This document shows, piece after piece, positions 26,047 through 36,519 of a DNA stretch of 64,000 nt. This DNA is from Bartonella florencae (GTDB taxonomy: Bacteria > Pseudomonadota > Alphaproteobacteria > Rhizobiales > Rhizobiaceae): contig NZ_HE997451.1 of NCBI RefSeq assembly GCF_000312525.1, positions 566,645-630,644 of the forward strand, in the 5' to 3' direction. The notes beneath the pieces were generated by a model. That model saw only the letters and a list, made by a program, of their open reading frames with translations, did not search any database and was not told where the DNA came from. The first letter of the stretch is position 1; every line of letters starts with the position of its first letter. The translations under genes and the position numbers were made by a program.

Positions 26047-27313
26047 AGCCTTTTCCTTTTAAAATTTATTTGTATCAATTCATTATTCTGAAACAATACG
26101 GCCTATTTATAACACCCAAAGATTGCATAAACGCGTATTCATCATCTATACAAAGGCATTTACTTTTAAAGTCACTCGCTTAATCTCAACGAAAATAGAG
26201 CAACATGCCACATAACTCCCACCAACCAGCATTCCACCTGCATCCCAATACTTCTTCACACTTCCATGAAGCGATAGGCATTCCCCACATCGATTGACCA
26301 AACTATAAGCCTTGTTGAACAATCATAACGCGAAAATTCACGGGTTCACCATTCTCTTCCTTATAAACTACATTTAAAAGGACAATAACAATGTGCAAAC
26401 TTTTAAAACAATCTCCCACCAAGATACTGAGTTTCAAGAAACATCTTTACCACACCATCAAAACCGCAATGAACAAGCAGAAAAACGCAAGAAAATATAT
26501 TTTCTGAAACTTTTCTGCTCATAAAAAATCATTTAATCTTTTGAAAGTTAAGCAAAAAATCTTTCTTGTTATCAACAACACCAAACAAATCGGCAGGGGT
26601 AAAATTGTCATGAAAAATACCAGCCCCTCTAAATTTTACCTTTCTAAAAATACTTTTACCAATAAAAGAATACACAATAAAATGCACTTTCATTGGCAAA
26701 ACAAAATTCATCATATTTGCTCCCCAAAAGACAGACAGAGATCCCTATTTCAACGTCCAGCATCACTTTGCAATAACAAATACTAAACGACACACTGCAG
26801 TAATTCACGTTCCAAACGGCAAATTCTAGAGATTTAACTAAGCAATGTAGCGGAAACAAATCTATCTGAGCTTAAGCACCCTCACAAAAATTGAAGCTCA
26901 CACGCAGCGAAATTACTCTCTTGGTAAGAAAGCTATCAGATAATAAAATGTAACACAAGTATTTGATAATCGAACACCGTATAAATAGGCATGAATAAGA
27001 TAAATAAAATGCCTGTCATTTATCTTATATAATATAGCTAGCCCTATCAATGATGGCTCAAAGCAATGTATAGATTCTATTCAGCAATAATTGTACAAGT
27101 GAAAAATTTTAGAAACTATTCCTGAAAAATTACTTTTTGATTTTTCCTCCCCTTTTTAAAAATCACATTGCTGCCCCCGCTAACAGAGATTCTCCATTAT
27201 ACACCCCACTAGCAATGATTGAATGATAGACAAGCACCTTAAACGATTAAAATACCATTGCATAATCTTTTGCAATCCTCATAAAAACGACATTTCTTTA
27301 TGAAAAAACACAA
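26047..27313. other. Long non-coding gap between the binding-protein gene and tag
   Basis: These 1.27 kb carry only short frames without domain similarity that I can recognise. The 50 bases adjoining the binding-protein gene share a CTTTTAAAA-TTTATT leader with the downstream paralogues. The segment 26150-26300 is less AT-rich than its surroundings and one minus-strand frame reads like protein over about 35 codons, so a decayed gene is possible. No RNA gene was identified. Confidence 0.5.
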
Positions 27314-27916
27314 TTATCGACAAAAACATCCTTCAAGATGGTCATTAACAATTCCTACAGACTGCATAAAAGCATAACAAATTGTTGGACCAACAAATGT
27401 CCAGCCACGTTTTTTCAAATCTTTAGAAAGACGAAGAGAAGCAGGAGTGATGGGATTCGCCAACAAGGTTTGAAAATCTATCTTTTCATAACGCTCCGAT
27501 TGTGGTGGTTGAAAAGACCAAAAATAATGAGACAGACTTCCCCACTCTGTTATAATTTCCTGTGCTCTCAATGCATTATTAAGCACTGAACGAATTTTTC
27601 CTTGATGACGAACAATGTCTTTATTCTGCATCAACATTTGCACCCTTATTTCATCATAATGACTAATTTTTTCAAAATCAAAATGATCAAATGCATTTCG
27701 AAAAGAAGAGCGCTTTTTTAAAATTATCAGCCAAGAAAGCCCTGCCTGAAAACCTTCAAGGCATATTTTTTCAAACAAAGGGATATCTTCAAAAACAGGT
27801 ATACCCCATTCATTATCATGATAAGCGCAATAAAGTGGATCCGTTCCCGCCCATGAACAACGAACTTTCCCATCCTTCCCCCTAAGAAGCCCTTCATTAA
27901 GCACCACATTTACCAT
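27314..27916 (-). CDS. tag: DNA-3-methyladenine glycosylase I
   Basis: Tag removes 3-methyladenine from alkylated DNA. Landmarks are RCSWAG near the start (zinc-ligand cysteine), YCAYHDNEWGIPVFED with the base-pocket aromatic and glutamate residues, LFEKICLEGFQAGLSWL, the RKR-like loop and KKRGWTFVGPTICYAFMQSVGIVNDH with a further zinc ligand. The terminal H-LEGCFC supplies the other two ligands. The start at 27916 (MVNVVL) is nearest to the family N-terminus; 27940 is also possible and would overlap xseA. It lies directly behind xseA and probably shares its transcript. Confidence 0.93.
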   Translation of the reverse strand: MVNVVLNEGLLRGKDGKVRCSWAGTDPLYCAYHDNEWGIPVFEDIPLFEKICLEGFQAGLSWLIILKKRSSFRNAFDHFDFEKISHYDEIRVQMLMQNKDIVRHQGKIRSVLNNALRAQEIITEWGSLSHYFWSFQPPQSERYEKIDFQTLLANPITPASLRLSKDLKKRGWTFVGPTICYAFMQSVGIVNDHLEGCFCR

Positions 27917-27917
27917 C

Positions 27918-29348
27918 TCAAAAGAGTGTTCCTTGATCATCGCTCGACTGCTTTGTCTGTTTGTTTTTTGAACGTGTACGAGAAGCAGTTTCCTGTGCCA
28001 CAACACTGATATCCCCATCAAAAAAGCGCAAATTTATTTGTCTACTTTCAGGAAACTGTACCAACCGCTTAATGGGCTTATTGTCTTGCCCCAAAGCCAA
28101 AACAAAGCCACGCTCTAAAATATTCTGATACGAAGTGCTTTTTAAAAGCCTACATGCCAACTCTAACGCCGCACGTTGTTTTTCTACATTGCGCACAAAA
28201 GCACGATGAAAACGTGTCGTATATTCCTTGGTATTGCGTTGAGCTTTTTCAGTATTCAACAAACGCGGTGCCAAACGAACACTTAGCGCATGAAAATAAA
28301 AACGTTTTTTATCATAACTCACACGAAGAGCACGCTGTAACCGGCTGGAAATTTCATCAAAACCACGCCGTGGTAGAGCAAAAAGTTGGTCAACAGTGGG
28401 GAGAGCGCGGACAAGAGCACGCAATTTTTGTTGATGAAAATCAAAAGAACGTGCAAGTCCTTTGCGTAAACGTGCACCAAGCGAGGCCACATACACTTCA
28501 AGATCAATCTTGACCGGCACAGCCTTTTCTGCTGCTGCTGTAGGCGTTGGAGCACGCCAATCAGAAACATAGTCAATTAAAGTCCAATCCGTTTCATGTC
28601 CAACTGCAGAGATAACCGGTAAGGCAGATGCATAAACAGCACGAACAACAGCTTCATCATTAAACCCCCACAAATCTTCTAAACTTCCTCCTCCCCGCGC
28701 AACAATAAGGAGATCAGGTTTTGGAATAAGCCCTTCTGAGGCAAGTGCATTAAAACCTTCAACAGCACTAGCCACTTCGCTCCCACTTGTTTCTCCTTGA
28801 ACACGCACAGGCCAAACCAAAACATGCAGCGGAAATCGATCAGATATACGATGAATGATATCACGAATAACGGCCCCTGTTGGTGATGTTACAACACCTA
28901 TAATTCGAGGCATGTAAGGCAAAGGCTTTTTCTTTGTTTCATCAAATAAACCTTCATCGGCAAGCTTTTTTTTGCGATTTTCTAGAAGAGCCATCAAAGC
29001 ACCAACCCCTGTTGGTTCAAGTGCTTCAATGACAATTTGATATTTTGAAGATCCTGGATAAGTTGTTAGTTTTCCCACAGCAACAACTTCCATCCCTTCT
29101 TCAGGAGGAAATTTGAGCTTTTCCATAAAGCCACGCCAAATAACGGCCTCTAACCGCGCCTTATCATCTTTTAAGGCAAAATAAGCGTGACCCGAAGCAT
29201 GAGCACCACGGTAACCTGAGATCTCCCCACGTACCCGCACATAACCAAACTTCTCTTCAACAACACGCTTTAAAGCCCCTGCTATTTCGGAAACACTAAA
29301 TTCTGCGACATTCGTTGCAACTGGCTTTTCACTAAACAAACCTATCAT
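27918..29348 (-). CDS. xseA: Exodeoxyribonuclease VII large subunit
   Basis: XseA is the catalytic subunit of exonuclease VII, which trims single-stranded DNA with XseB. The N-terminal OB fold (residues about 15-110) contains [30 protein letters not shown] sequence (core [10 protein letters not shown]). The catalytic region has [24 protein letters not shown] and [18 protein letters not shown] long coiled coil follows and the protein ends with a basic tail. The length of 476 is normal. Three decayed copies of its first ~200 codons lie further right between the binding-protein paralogues, so its 5' half was part of a duplicated block. Confidence 0.96.
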   Translation of the reverse strand: MIGLFSEKPVATNVAEFSVSEIAGALKRVVEEKFGYVRVRGEISGYRGAHASGHAYFALKDDKARLEAVIWRGFMEKLKFPPEEGMEVVAVGKLTTYPGSSKYQIVIEALEPTGVGALMALLENRKKKLADEGLFDETKKKPLPYMPRIIGVVTSPTGAVIRDIIHRISDRFPLHVLVWPVRVQGETSGSEVASAVEGFNALASEGLIPKPDLLIVARGGGSLEDLWGFNDEAVVRAVYASALPVISAVGHETDWTLIDYVSDWRAPTPTAAAEKAVPVKIDLEVYVASLGARLRKGLARSFDFHQQKLRALVRALPTVDQLFALPRRGFDEISSRLQRALRVSYDKKRFYFHALSVRLAPRLLNTEKAQRNTKEYTTRFHRAFVRNVEKQRAALELACRLLKSTSYQNILERGFVLALGQDNKPIKRLVQFPESRQINLRFFDGDISVVAQETASRTRSKNKQTKQSSDDQGTLF

Positions 29349-29763
29349 TTTTCAACTCTTTACGCCCATTTTTTTGGATGTTTTAAAACAACGCGATCTT
29401 TAATTTTTAACTTATTCACCCAATACCGATGACATCAACGAGAGAACAGCCTTTATCCTTAACCTCAAACCAAGGATCAAAATCACCAAGGACTAAAACC
29501 ATAAAGGCTTAAAATCACTCTATGGAGATCCGCTTATTATTTCATCCGAAATCCTATCAACGACAGTGAAAATATTCAATCTTAACATCCATAAAAACTT
29601 ATCTCTCTAAAAGAGCTATATTTTGAAAACGCCTTCTCTATACAACATAGAGAGCTGTTAGCGATAAGCTTCAACGTTTTGCAAAGTTTTTAAACCATAC
29701 GCAAAACATTAAAGATATCAACAACACAATTCATTGTTGTATATTACAACATTTAAAGCCTAC
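29349..29763. other. xseA upstream region, part of the duplicated unit
   Basis: This gap holds the xseA promoter side and the 3' flank of the second binding-protein gene. The part at 29660-29760 (GATAAGCTTC, TTTTGCAAAGTTTTTAA, CATTGTTGTATAT) is repeated with changes at 34690-34785 and in shorter form at 32170-32230 and 37220-37290. An inverted repeat CTCTATACAACATAGAGAG-like near 29635-29655 may help terminate the binding-protein transcript of the opposite side only weakly. Confidence 0.5.
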
Positions 29764-31389
29764 TTATTTTTCAATTTTACTATAAAAAACACGGGGTGCA
29801 CTACTCCAAACCCACTTTTTGACATTAGGTGTCATCGCAACAACGTCATATTGCTGAAAGATAAACGCATAAGGTCCTTTTTGCATAAAATCACGTTGTA
29901 AATCAGCATAGAGTTGTGCCCGTTTTTGTGGATCTTTTTGAAACAACGCTTCTTCAACTTTTTGATTCATCTCTGTATCAAAATACCCATGCTGCCAACT
30001 AGGATAAGCAGTGTTTTTTGCCTCAAACCGATTATCTGGGTTATAAACAAGACGTGAAGCTATTGTATGAGGATCCGTAGACTCGCTGTTCCATCCGATA
30101 AAAGTCGTATCAAAAGCTCGAGCATTCACCTTTGAAAACAACTGCATCCCTGCCATACGTTCAATTTTAAGACGTACCCCTGCCTGTGCTGCACTATCTT
30201 GAAGCGATTGAGCAAGAACTAAAGTATAAAGAGTATTAGGGACGAGCAAATTTGCCTCAAATCCATTCGGATAACCCGCTTCAGTTAAAAGTTTCTTGGC
30301 TTTTTGAATATCAAGCTTAAAGGGTTGCCCTTCTTTTTCATCTAAAGCCCCAAAGTTGCCAAGAGGGACAAAACTTGCCCGCGGCATACCAACATCTTTA
30401 AGAAGTTTTGTGTTAAGACCTTCATAGTCTATGAGATAGCGCATCGCCAAGCGTACTTTTTCCTTCGCAAAAATGGGATTTGTTGTATTAAATCCCCAGT
30501 ACATCATGGTTGGCACCAACACCTTTTCGACTTTAACATTTGTTGTTTTTTGCAAATCTGCGAGATCTTCAGGGGTCAAATCACGAGCAACATCAATATC
30601 GTGCTTCTGCAACAACAAACGTTGTCTTCCAAGCTCTGCAACATGACGAATGAGAATCTTTTTCAGTTTCGGTGCTGGTCCCCAATAATGAGAACTTGCA
30701 TGCAACAAAAGAGATTCCCCAGGGTGCCAACTTTTTAACTGATAAGGACCAACACAAGCAGCATGCGTTTTCAAATACTGATTGCCCATATCGCCATCTT
30801 TTGCGTGCTTCATAATTGTCTTACGATCAAGCAAAGCAGTCGCACGACTTGCAACAATATTATTAAGAATAAACTCTGCTGAATAAGGCTTATCAAATTT
30901 CATCACCACCGTTTTCTCATCAAGAGCTTGCAAAGCATCATCAACATTTTGTTCTGTAATTCCATATTCATTAAAAATTGCAGCATTACCCATCTTCAAT
31001 TTGATAGCCCGCTTCATCCCCCAAACAAGATCATTGGCGTTGGCTAGTCTACCATCATTAAACTTCAAACCATCACGCAAATGAAAGGTAATCACCGTAC
31101 TGTGATCATCCCCAGAAACATCCCAATGTTTTGCTAATGCCGGAACTATTTTCGTTGGATCATCTGTCGCTGTACTGACCAAGTTATCACAAATATTTTC
31201 AATAATTTCACTTGCATAAATATCATTGATTTGCGCAGGATCAAAAGTACTGACGGCATCGAGATTCCAAGCCATTACAAGGATATTAGCCGGTGTTTTT
31301 GCTAAAACCTGTTGCGCAACCATTCCAAGTGCCATAAGAGCAGAGACAAGAAAACTGCTCCTTTTCAATATTTTTCTTTTCAAATTCAT
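29764..31389 (-). CDS. Peptide ABC transporter substrate-binding protein, tandem copy 1
   Basis: This family 5 solute-binding protein of 541 residues has a signal peptide without lipobox (LVSALMALGMVAQQVLA-KTPA). FDPAQINDIYASEII, FHLRDGLKFNDGR, HAACVGPYQLKSWHPG and FIGWNSESTDPHTIAS identify the fold. It is the most diverged of the three tandem copies. No permease or ATPase gene lies beside it, so it is an orphan receptor that may use the importer at 20.7-24.3 kb. The ATG has AAAAGGAGAAG upstream. The leader upstream of it is conserved in the next two copies. Confidence 0.92.
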   Translation of the reverse strand: MNLKRKILKRSSFLVSALMALGMVAQQVLAKTPANILVMAWNLDAVSTFDPAQINDIYASEIIENICDNLVSTATDDPTKIVPALAKHWDVSGDDHSTVITFHLRDGLKFNDGRLANANDLVWGMKRAIKLKMGNAAIFNEYGITEQNVDDALQALDEKTVVMKFDKPYSAEFILNNIVASRATALLDRKTIMKHAKDGDMGNQYLKTHAACVGPYQLKSWHPGESLLLHASSHYWGPAPKLKKILIRHVAELGRQRLLLQKHDIDVARDLTPEDLADLQKTTNVKVEKVLVPTMMYWGFNTTNPIFAKEKVRLAMRYLIDYEGLNTKLLKDVGMPRASFVPLGNFGALDEKEGQPFKLDIQKAKKLLTEAGYPNGFEANLLVPNTLYTLVLAQSLQDSAAQAGVRLKIERMAGMQLFSKVNARAFDTTFIGWNSESTDPHTIASRLVYNPDNRFEAKNTAYPSWQHGYFDTEMNQKVEEALFQKDPQKRAQLYADLQRDFMQKGPYAFIFQQYDVVAMTPNVKKWVWSSAPRVFYSKIEK

Positions 31390-31445
31390 CGACTTCTCCT
31401 TTTAACGTTTATTGTATAAATTTCCCATGCAGCAAAATCACGCAA
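31390..31445 (-). repeat. Conserved leader of binding-protein genes, copy 1
   Basis: The 50-odd bases in front of this gene (CTTTTAA-GTTTATTG-TAAATTTCCCATGCA on the plus strand, read in pieces) recur at 33891-33945 and 36423-36475, and in weaker form before the operon copy at 26047. Conservation exceeds that of the neighbouring spacer and includes the ribosome binding site, so it probably also contains promoter elements. Confidence 0.6.
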
Positions 31446-31499
31446 AATAATAAAACAAAGCAAACCACAGGCTTTAAAAGACAAAGTTTTAAAATTCTT

Positions 31500-32045
31500 A
31501 AGGACAATATAATTTGCCAACCATTTCTTCTCCTCTCACCTCTAGGTTATCCCCCAAACGTACAAAGAGAAATACTCTAATAAACAATGGATATTCATCA
31601 ATAAAAACAAGATTTTTTCTCTCTCTTTTTGAACAAGTTTGTCTTTTCTTTATTTCTGGTGTTTCTTCTCTTTTGACGTTTTTTTTAATGTCATCAAAGC
31701 ACTCTCCCTGTTGGCTCAAGTGCCTAACAGTAAACAATCTTCATAATAATTTGACATTTCAATAAAACAGAAAAATTCATCAACTTGGCAAGTGCAACAA
31801 CTTTTATCCCTTCTTCAAGAGGGATTTTGATTTTTTTCATTACTTACCGCAAAATAACCTCCTCCAATATGCATCGTAGCGGCTTTGAAAGCAAAAGAAA
31901 ACATGAGAACCATAAAAACCTAATATTCCTCGCCCCCCAGACAAAACTTTTCTTCAACATTGCAAAGTCTCTGTTCCTTTAGCAAGGTTAAATTCGGCGA
32001 CAGTTGTTGCATTAATTTTTTCAGCAAATAAATTGATCTATTTTC
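31500..32045 (-). pseudogene. Decayed xseA 5' fragment, copy 1
   Basis: Aligned by eye with xseA 28750-29350, this stretch keeps recognisable blocks in the same order: CAAAGCACTCTCCCTGTTGG against CAAAGCACCAACCCCTGTTGG, CATCCCTTCTTCA-like CCCTTCTTCAAGAGGGA, TTTTCTTCAACA and AAATTCGGCGACAGTTGTTGC against the xseA start codons. It corresponds to about codons 1-200. Many indels and stops prevent coding. It is a by-product of tandem duplication of the adjacent binding-protein gene. Confidence 0.75.
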
Positions 32046-32258
32046 AATTCAGAAGATTTGAAATATTTAGTCTTCCCCCCCATAAAAATACTTCTTTAAT
32101 GAAAGTGAAAAATCTCTTTTAAGATGGAGATCTTGAAAAAGCATTCAGCAACATATTCCCCTTTTATTCACAACCTTCGACGTATTGCAAAGCTTGAAAA
32201 CTTATGTAAAACGTTGAAGATATCATGACTATACTTTTTTATGCTTTACAAAGAAAAT
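32046..32258. other. Duplicated spacer between xseA fragment 1 and binding-protein copy 2
   Basis: This matches the spacer upstream of intact xseA in shortened form. TTCGACGTATTGCAAAG and GTAAAACGTTGAAGATATCA correspond to the 29670-29720 region. No gene is present. Confidence 0.5.
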
Positions 32259-33890
32259 TTATTTCTCAACAGAAGCATAAAAAATACGTGGTGCATTATT
32301 CCACGCCCATTTCTTAACATAAGGTGTCATAGCGACAACATTATAGACCTGATAGATAAAAGCATAAGGTCCCTTTTGCATAAACTCACGTTGTAAATCA
32401 GCATAGATTTGTGCCCGTTTCTGTGGATCTTTTTCAAACAGAGCGTCTCTTACCTTTTTATTCATATCTTCATCAAAATAGCCATGGCACCAACTAGGAT
32501 AACCAGTGTATTTAGCTTCAAATCGATTATCAGGGTTTAAAATAAAACGTGAAGCCATCGTATGAGGATCGGCAGAAGAATTATTCCATCCTATAAAAAT
32601 TGTATCAAAGCTACGTGCATAAAGTTTTGAAAACAATTGCGTACCGATAAAATGTTCAATTTTAAAACGCACACCTATTTTTTTTGCATTGTTTTGGATA
32701 GACTGGGCAATGGGCAAAGCAAAAGGATAAGGAGATTTTCCCGCAAAAATATTGGCCTCAAAACCATCCGGATAACCTGCTTCCGTTAAAAGTTGCTTAG
32801 CTTTTTGAAGATCAAGTTTAAAGGGCTGACCTTCTTTTTCATCCAAAGCACCAAAATTACCAATGGGAATAAAGCTTGCCCGTGGAATACCAACATCTTT
32901 CAGAAGAGTCTTTCCAAGAGCGTCATAATCGATAAGATAGCGCATCGCCAAACGCACTTTTTCATTGGCAAAAATAGGGTTTGTCATATTAAACCCCCAT
33001 AAGATCATCGATGGCGCCAATATTTTTTCAATCTTAATATCTGTTGTTGCTTGGAGATCTGCTATATCCTCTGGCATCAAATTACGTGCCACATCGATAT
33101 CATGTTTTTCCAATAATAAACGTTGTGTTCCAGGCTCAGCAATATGACGAATGAGGATCTGCTTCAATTTGGGTGCCTCTCCCCAATAATGGGAACTTGC
33201 GCGCAACAAAATCGCTTCTCTAGGGTGCCAACTTGCTAACTGATAAGGACCAACACAGGCGGCATGGCTTGCCAAATAGCGGTTTCCCATATCACCATCT
33301 TTTTCGTTTTTCATAAGTGTTTCACGATCAAGCAAAGCGGCAGTGCGATTAGTGGAAATATTGCTCAAAATAAGCTCTGCTGGATAAGGTTTATCAAATT
33401 TCATCACCACTGTCTTCTCATCGGGTGCTTGAAAAGCCTCATCAACATTTTGTTCTGTGATACCATATTCATTAAATGTTGCTGCGTTAGACAGCTTCAA
33501 TTTAACAACCCGCCTCATCCCCCAAACAAGATCATGGGCATCGGCAGACCGGCCATCATTAAATTTCAAATCATCGCGCAAATGAAAAGTAATCACCGTA
33601 CTCTGGTCATCGCTTGCAACATCCCAACTCTTTGCCAAAGAAGGAACGATTTTAGTTCCATCATTCTTAGCCGTATCAATCAAATTGTCACAAACATTGA
33701 CAACGATTTCAGCACCATACCGATCATTGAGCTGCGCAGGATCAAAATTACTGATCGCATCAATGTCCCAAGCCATCACGAGCGTATCGGCAGGTGTTTT
33801 TGCTGCAACTTGTTGCACAAACATTCCCAATGCAATAGCACCAGAAATAAAAGGACTACTCCCTTTCAATATTTTTCTTTTTAAATTCAT
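32259..33890 (-). CDS. Peptide ABC transporter substrate-binding protein, tandem copy 2
   Basis: This is a 543-residue family 5 solute-binding protein starting MNLKRKILKGSS with a signal peptide ending near VAA-KTPAD. The start at 33890 is the position homologous to the other copies and has AAAGGAAGAA upstream; the open frame extends 19 codons further but that extension lies in the conserved leader. It shares long identical blocks with copy 3, for example LLEKHDIDVARNLMPEDI and AGYPDGFEANIFAGKSPYP, so the two separated recently. It has no lipobox. As an orphan receptor it may widen the ligand range of the single importer. Confidence 0.92.
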   Translation of the reverse strand: MNLKRKILKGSSPFISGAIALGMFVQQVAAKTPADTLVMAWDIDAISNFDPAQLNDRYGAEIVVNVCDNLIDTAKNDGTKIVPSLAKSWDVASDDQSTVITFHLRDDLKFNDGRSADAHDLVWGMRRVVKLKLSNAATFNEYGITEQNVDEAFQAPDEKTVVMKFDKPYPAELILSNISTNRTAALLDRETLMKNEKDGDMGNRYLASHAACVGPYQLASWHPREAILLRASSHYWGEAPKLKQILIRHIAEPGTQRLLLEKHDIDVARNLMPEDIADLQATTDIKIEKILAPSMILWGFNMTNPIFANEKVRLAMRYLIDYDALGKTLLKDVGIPRASFIPIGNFGALDEKEGQPFKLDLQKAKQLLTEAGYPDGFEANIFAGKSPYPFALPIAQSIQNNAKKIGVRFKIEHFIGTQLFSKLYARSFDTIFIGWNNSSADPHTMASRFILNPDNRFEAKYTGYPSWCHGYFDEDMNKKVRDALFEKDPQKRAQIYADLQREFMQKGPYAFIYQVYNVVAMTPYVKKWAWNNAPRIFYASVEK

Positions 33891-33945
33891 AGATTTCTTC
33901 CTTTTAAAGTTTATTGCGTAAATTTCCCATGCAACAACCACATGC
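33891..33945 (-). repeat. Conserved leader of binding-protein genes, copy 2
   Basis: CTTTTAAAGTTTATTG and GTAAATTTCCCATGCAACAA on the plus strand repeat the leaders at 31390 and 36423 almost exactly. The block includes the ribosome binding site of tandem copy 2. Confidence 0.65.
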
Positions 33946-34004
33946 AAGAAATCATAAGATAAGGCTTAGAAAATACACCTCCTCGAGATAAAATCTCAAA
34001 GCCT

Positions 34005-34590
34005 TCGAACAGTCACAGCGCTTCCTCTAACCACATCTGTAAACTAAAGCAAAACATACAACGGAAAACGACCTGATAAACGATGAATACATCGTGAATG
34101 ATTATCTGTTGGTGATGTTACAACACCTATAACTTTGAATATCCAAAGCGAAGGTCTTTTTTACTTCATAAAAAACTTCTTCTTCAAACATCTTTTTGCG
34201 ATTTTCTAAAAAGAGTCTTCAAAGCACCAACTTCGGTTGGTTTAAACGCCTTAATCATAAGGCAATATTTCGATGATGCTCATAAGCGCTATTGTTAACA
34301 ATGGTCACTTCCATCCTTGGTCACAAGGAAATTTGAGTGTTTCCATGCCCCCATACCAAAGAACATCCTTAACCGCGTCTTATCATCTTTTAAAAAAGAT
34401 GATATAATCTGAAGCATTAGCTCCACAATAAGCTAATATTCCCACGCATAGCTGCATATAACCAAATTTTTTCAACAACACATTTTAAAGTCCCCCGCTT
34501 TTTCTAAAAACACTAAATTTTGCTCTCTTTATTGCATCTGTTTCTTTAACAAACAAATTTATTATTTTTTTAGTTCATTTAATATTGAAA
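34005..34590 (-). pseudogene. Decayed xseA 5' fragment, copy 2
   Basis: This is the best preserved xseA fossil. TGTTGGTGATGTTACAACAC is identical to xseA around 28880. ATTTTCTAAAAAGAGTCTTC, GGAAATTTGAG-GTTTCCAT, TTATCATCTTTTAA and CATATAACCAAATTTT follow in xseA order, up to remnants of the start region near 34590. The left edge corresponds to about xseA 28750, the same end point as in the other two fragments. Frameshifts and stops throughout make it non-coding. Confidence 0.85.
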
Positions 34591-34790
34591 TATTCAATCT
34601 TAATATCTATTTATATTCGTTTTATCAAAATAGATAGCCCTTCTCTCAAAAAAAAACTATTCTTGGAGTTATTCTATAATGCACTTTATCGATAAGCTTC
34701 GATATTTTGCAAAGTTTTTAAGCCTTATGCAAAACATCGAAGCTATTATCATCACATTCATTGTTGTATATGACAACATTTAAGGCATAC
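34591..34790. other. Duplicated spacer between xseA fragment 2 and binding-protein copy 3
   Basis: GATAAGCTTCGATATTTTGC, AAGTTTTTAAGCC, CATTCATTGTTGTATAT and GACAACATTTAA closely copy the spacer at 29660-29760 next to intact xseA. No gene is present. Confidence 0.6.
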
Positions 34791-36422
34791 TTATTTTTCA
34801 ATTGCATTATAAAAAATACGTGGTGCACTATTCCACACCCATTTCTTAACATCAGATGTCATAGCAATAATACTATATGTCTGATAGATAAAAGCATAAG
34901 GTCCCTTTTGCATAAAATCGCGCTGTAAGTCAGCATAGATTTGTGCCCGTTTCTGTGGATCTTTTTCAAACAAAGCGTCTCTTACCTTTTTATTCATATC
35001 TTCATCAAAATAGCCATGACACCAACTAGGATAACCTGTGTTTTTAGCCTCAAATCGATTATCAGGGTTATAAACAAGGCGTGAAGCCATTGTATAAGGA
35101 TCTGCAGAATCGTTATTCCATCCCATAAAAATTGTATCAAATCCCCGTGCGTAAAGTTTTGAAAACAATTGCGTCCCTACAAAATGTTCAATTTTAAAAC
35201 GCACACCTATCTTTTTTGCATTGTCTTGTATGGACTGAGCAATGGGCAAAGCAAAAGGATAAGGAGATTTTCCTGCAAAAATATTGGCCTCAAAACCATC
35301 CGGATAACCTGCTTCTGTTAAAAGTTGCTTAGCTTTTTGAAGATCAAGTTTAAAGGGCTGTCCTTCTTTTTCATCCAAAGCACCAAGATTCCCAATGGGA
35401 ATAAAGCTTGCCCGTGGAATACCAACATCTTTCAGAAGAGTCTTTCCAAGAGTTTCATAATCAATAAGATAGCGCATTGCCAAACGCACTTTTTCATTGG
35501 CAAAAATGGGATTTGTCATATTGAACCCCCACATGATCACAGATGGCGCCAATACTTTTTCAATCTTAATATTTGTTGTTGCTTGGAGATCTGCTATATC
35601 TTCTGGCATCAAATTACGAGCCACATCGATATCATGTTTTTCCAATAATAAACGTTGTGTGCCAGGTTCAGCAATATGACGAATGAGGATCTGCTGCAAT
35701 TTTGGTACCTCTCCCCAATAATGGGAACTTGCACGCAACAAAATCGCCTCGCCAGAACGCCAGTTCACTAATTGATAAGGACCAACACAAGCAGCGTGAC
35801 TTGCCAAATAACGATTTCCCATATCACCATCTTTTTCGTTTTTCATAATTGTCTCACGATCAAGCAAGGCAGCAACACGAGTAGTAAGAATATGCCCAAG
35901 GATTATCTCTGCTGGATAAAGCTTATCAAATTTCATCACCACTGTCTTCTCATCGGGTGCTTGAAGAGTAGAATCAACATTTTGTTCTGTAATTCCATAT
36001 TCATTAAATATTGCCGCTGCAGACAACTTTAATGTAACAATCCGCCTCATCCCCCAAACAAGATCATGGGCATTTGCAGGGCGGCCATCATGAAACTTTA
36101 AACCATCACGCAAATGAAAAGTAATCACCGTTCCCCCACCCTCATTTGAAACATCCCAACTCTTCGCTAAAGAAGGAACGATTTTAGCTGCATCATCTCT
36201 AGCTGAATCGATGAGGTTATCACAAATATTGGCAACAATTTCATTTCCATAACGTTCATTGATCTGCGCAGGATCAAAAGTCTCAATTGAATCAAGATTT
36301 AAAGCCATCACAAGGGTATCGGCAGGTGTTTTTGCTGCAACTTGTTGCACAAACATCCCCAGAGCAAGAACAGCAGAAGTAAAAGAACTACCCGCTCTTA
36401 ATATTTTTCTTTTTAAATTCAT
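34791..36422 (-). CDS. Peptide ABC transporter substrate-binding protein, tandem copy 3
   Basis: This 543-residue family 5 solute-binding protein starts MNLKRKILRAGSSFTSAVLALGMFVQQ, quoted here only as type; the signal peptide ends near VAA-KTPAD and lacks a lipobox. It is highly similar to tandem copy 2 over the whole length, with differences concentrated in residues about 110-190, the region contributing to the ligand pocket lobe. FDPAQINERYGNEIV and MGWNNDSADPYTMAS are landmarks. The leader and ribosome site are the conserved block at 36423. It is an orphan receptor without a permease neighbour. Confidence 0.92.
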   Translation of the reverse strand: MNLKRKILRAGSSFTSAVLALGMFVQQVAAKTPADTLVMALNLDSIETFDPAQINERYGNEIVANICDNLIDSARDDAAKIVPSLAKSWDVSNEGGGTVITFHLRDGLKFHDGRPANAHDLVWGMRRIVTLKLSAAAIFNEYGITEQNVDSTLQAPDEKTVVMKFDKLYPAEIILGHILTTRVAALLDRETIMKNEKDGDMGNRYLASHAACVGPYQLVNWRSGEAILLRASSHYWGEVPKLQQILIRHIAEPGTQRLLLEKHDIDVARNLMPEDIADLQATTNIKIEKVLAPSVIMWGFNMTNPIFANEKVRLAMRYLIDYETLGKTLLKDVGIPRASFIPIGNLGALDEKEGQPFKLDLQKAKQLLTEAGYPDGFEANIFAGKSPYPFALPIAQSIQDNAKKIGVRFKIEHFVGTQLFSKLYARGFDTIFMGWNNDSADPYTMASRLVYNPDNRFEAKNTGYPSWCHGYFDEDMNKKVRDALFEKDPQKRAQIYADLQRDFMQKGPYAFIYQTYSIIAMTSDVKKWVWNSAPRIFYNAIEK

Positions 36423-36475
36423 AAATTTTTCCCTTTAAAGTTTATTGTGTAAATTTCTCATGCAACAATAACATG
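36423..36475 (-). repeat. Conserved leader of binding-protein genes, copy 3
   Basis: CCTTTAAAGTTTATTGTGTA and AATTTCTCATGCAACAA on the plus strand are the third copy of the leader found before tandem copies 1 and 2. Confidence 0.65.
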
Positions 36476-36519
36476 CAAGATAAATAAAGATCAGGCTTTT
36501 TAAAAACACCTCCTAAAGA

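Noticed and set aside
33264..33884. 206-codon frame antisense to the second tandem binding-protein gene
   Set aside because: It mirrors the codon pattern of the sense gene and recurs antisense to copy 3; a shadow frame with Ile/His/Cys-rich translation.
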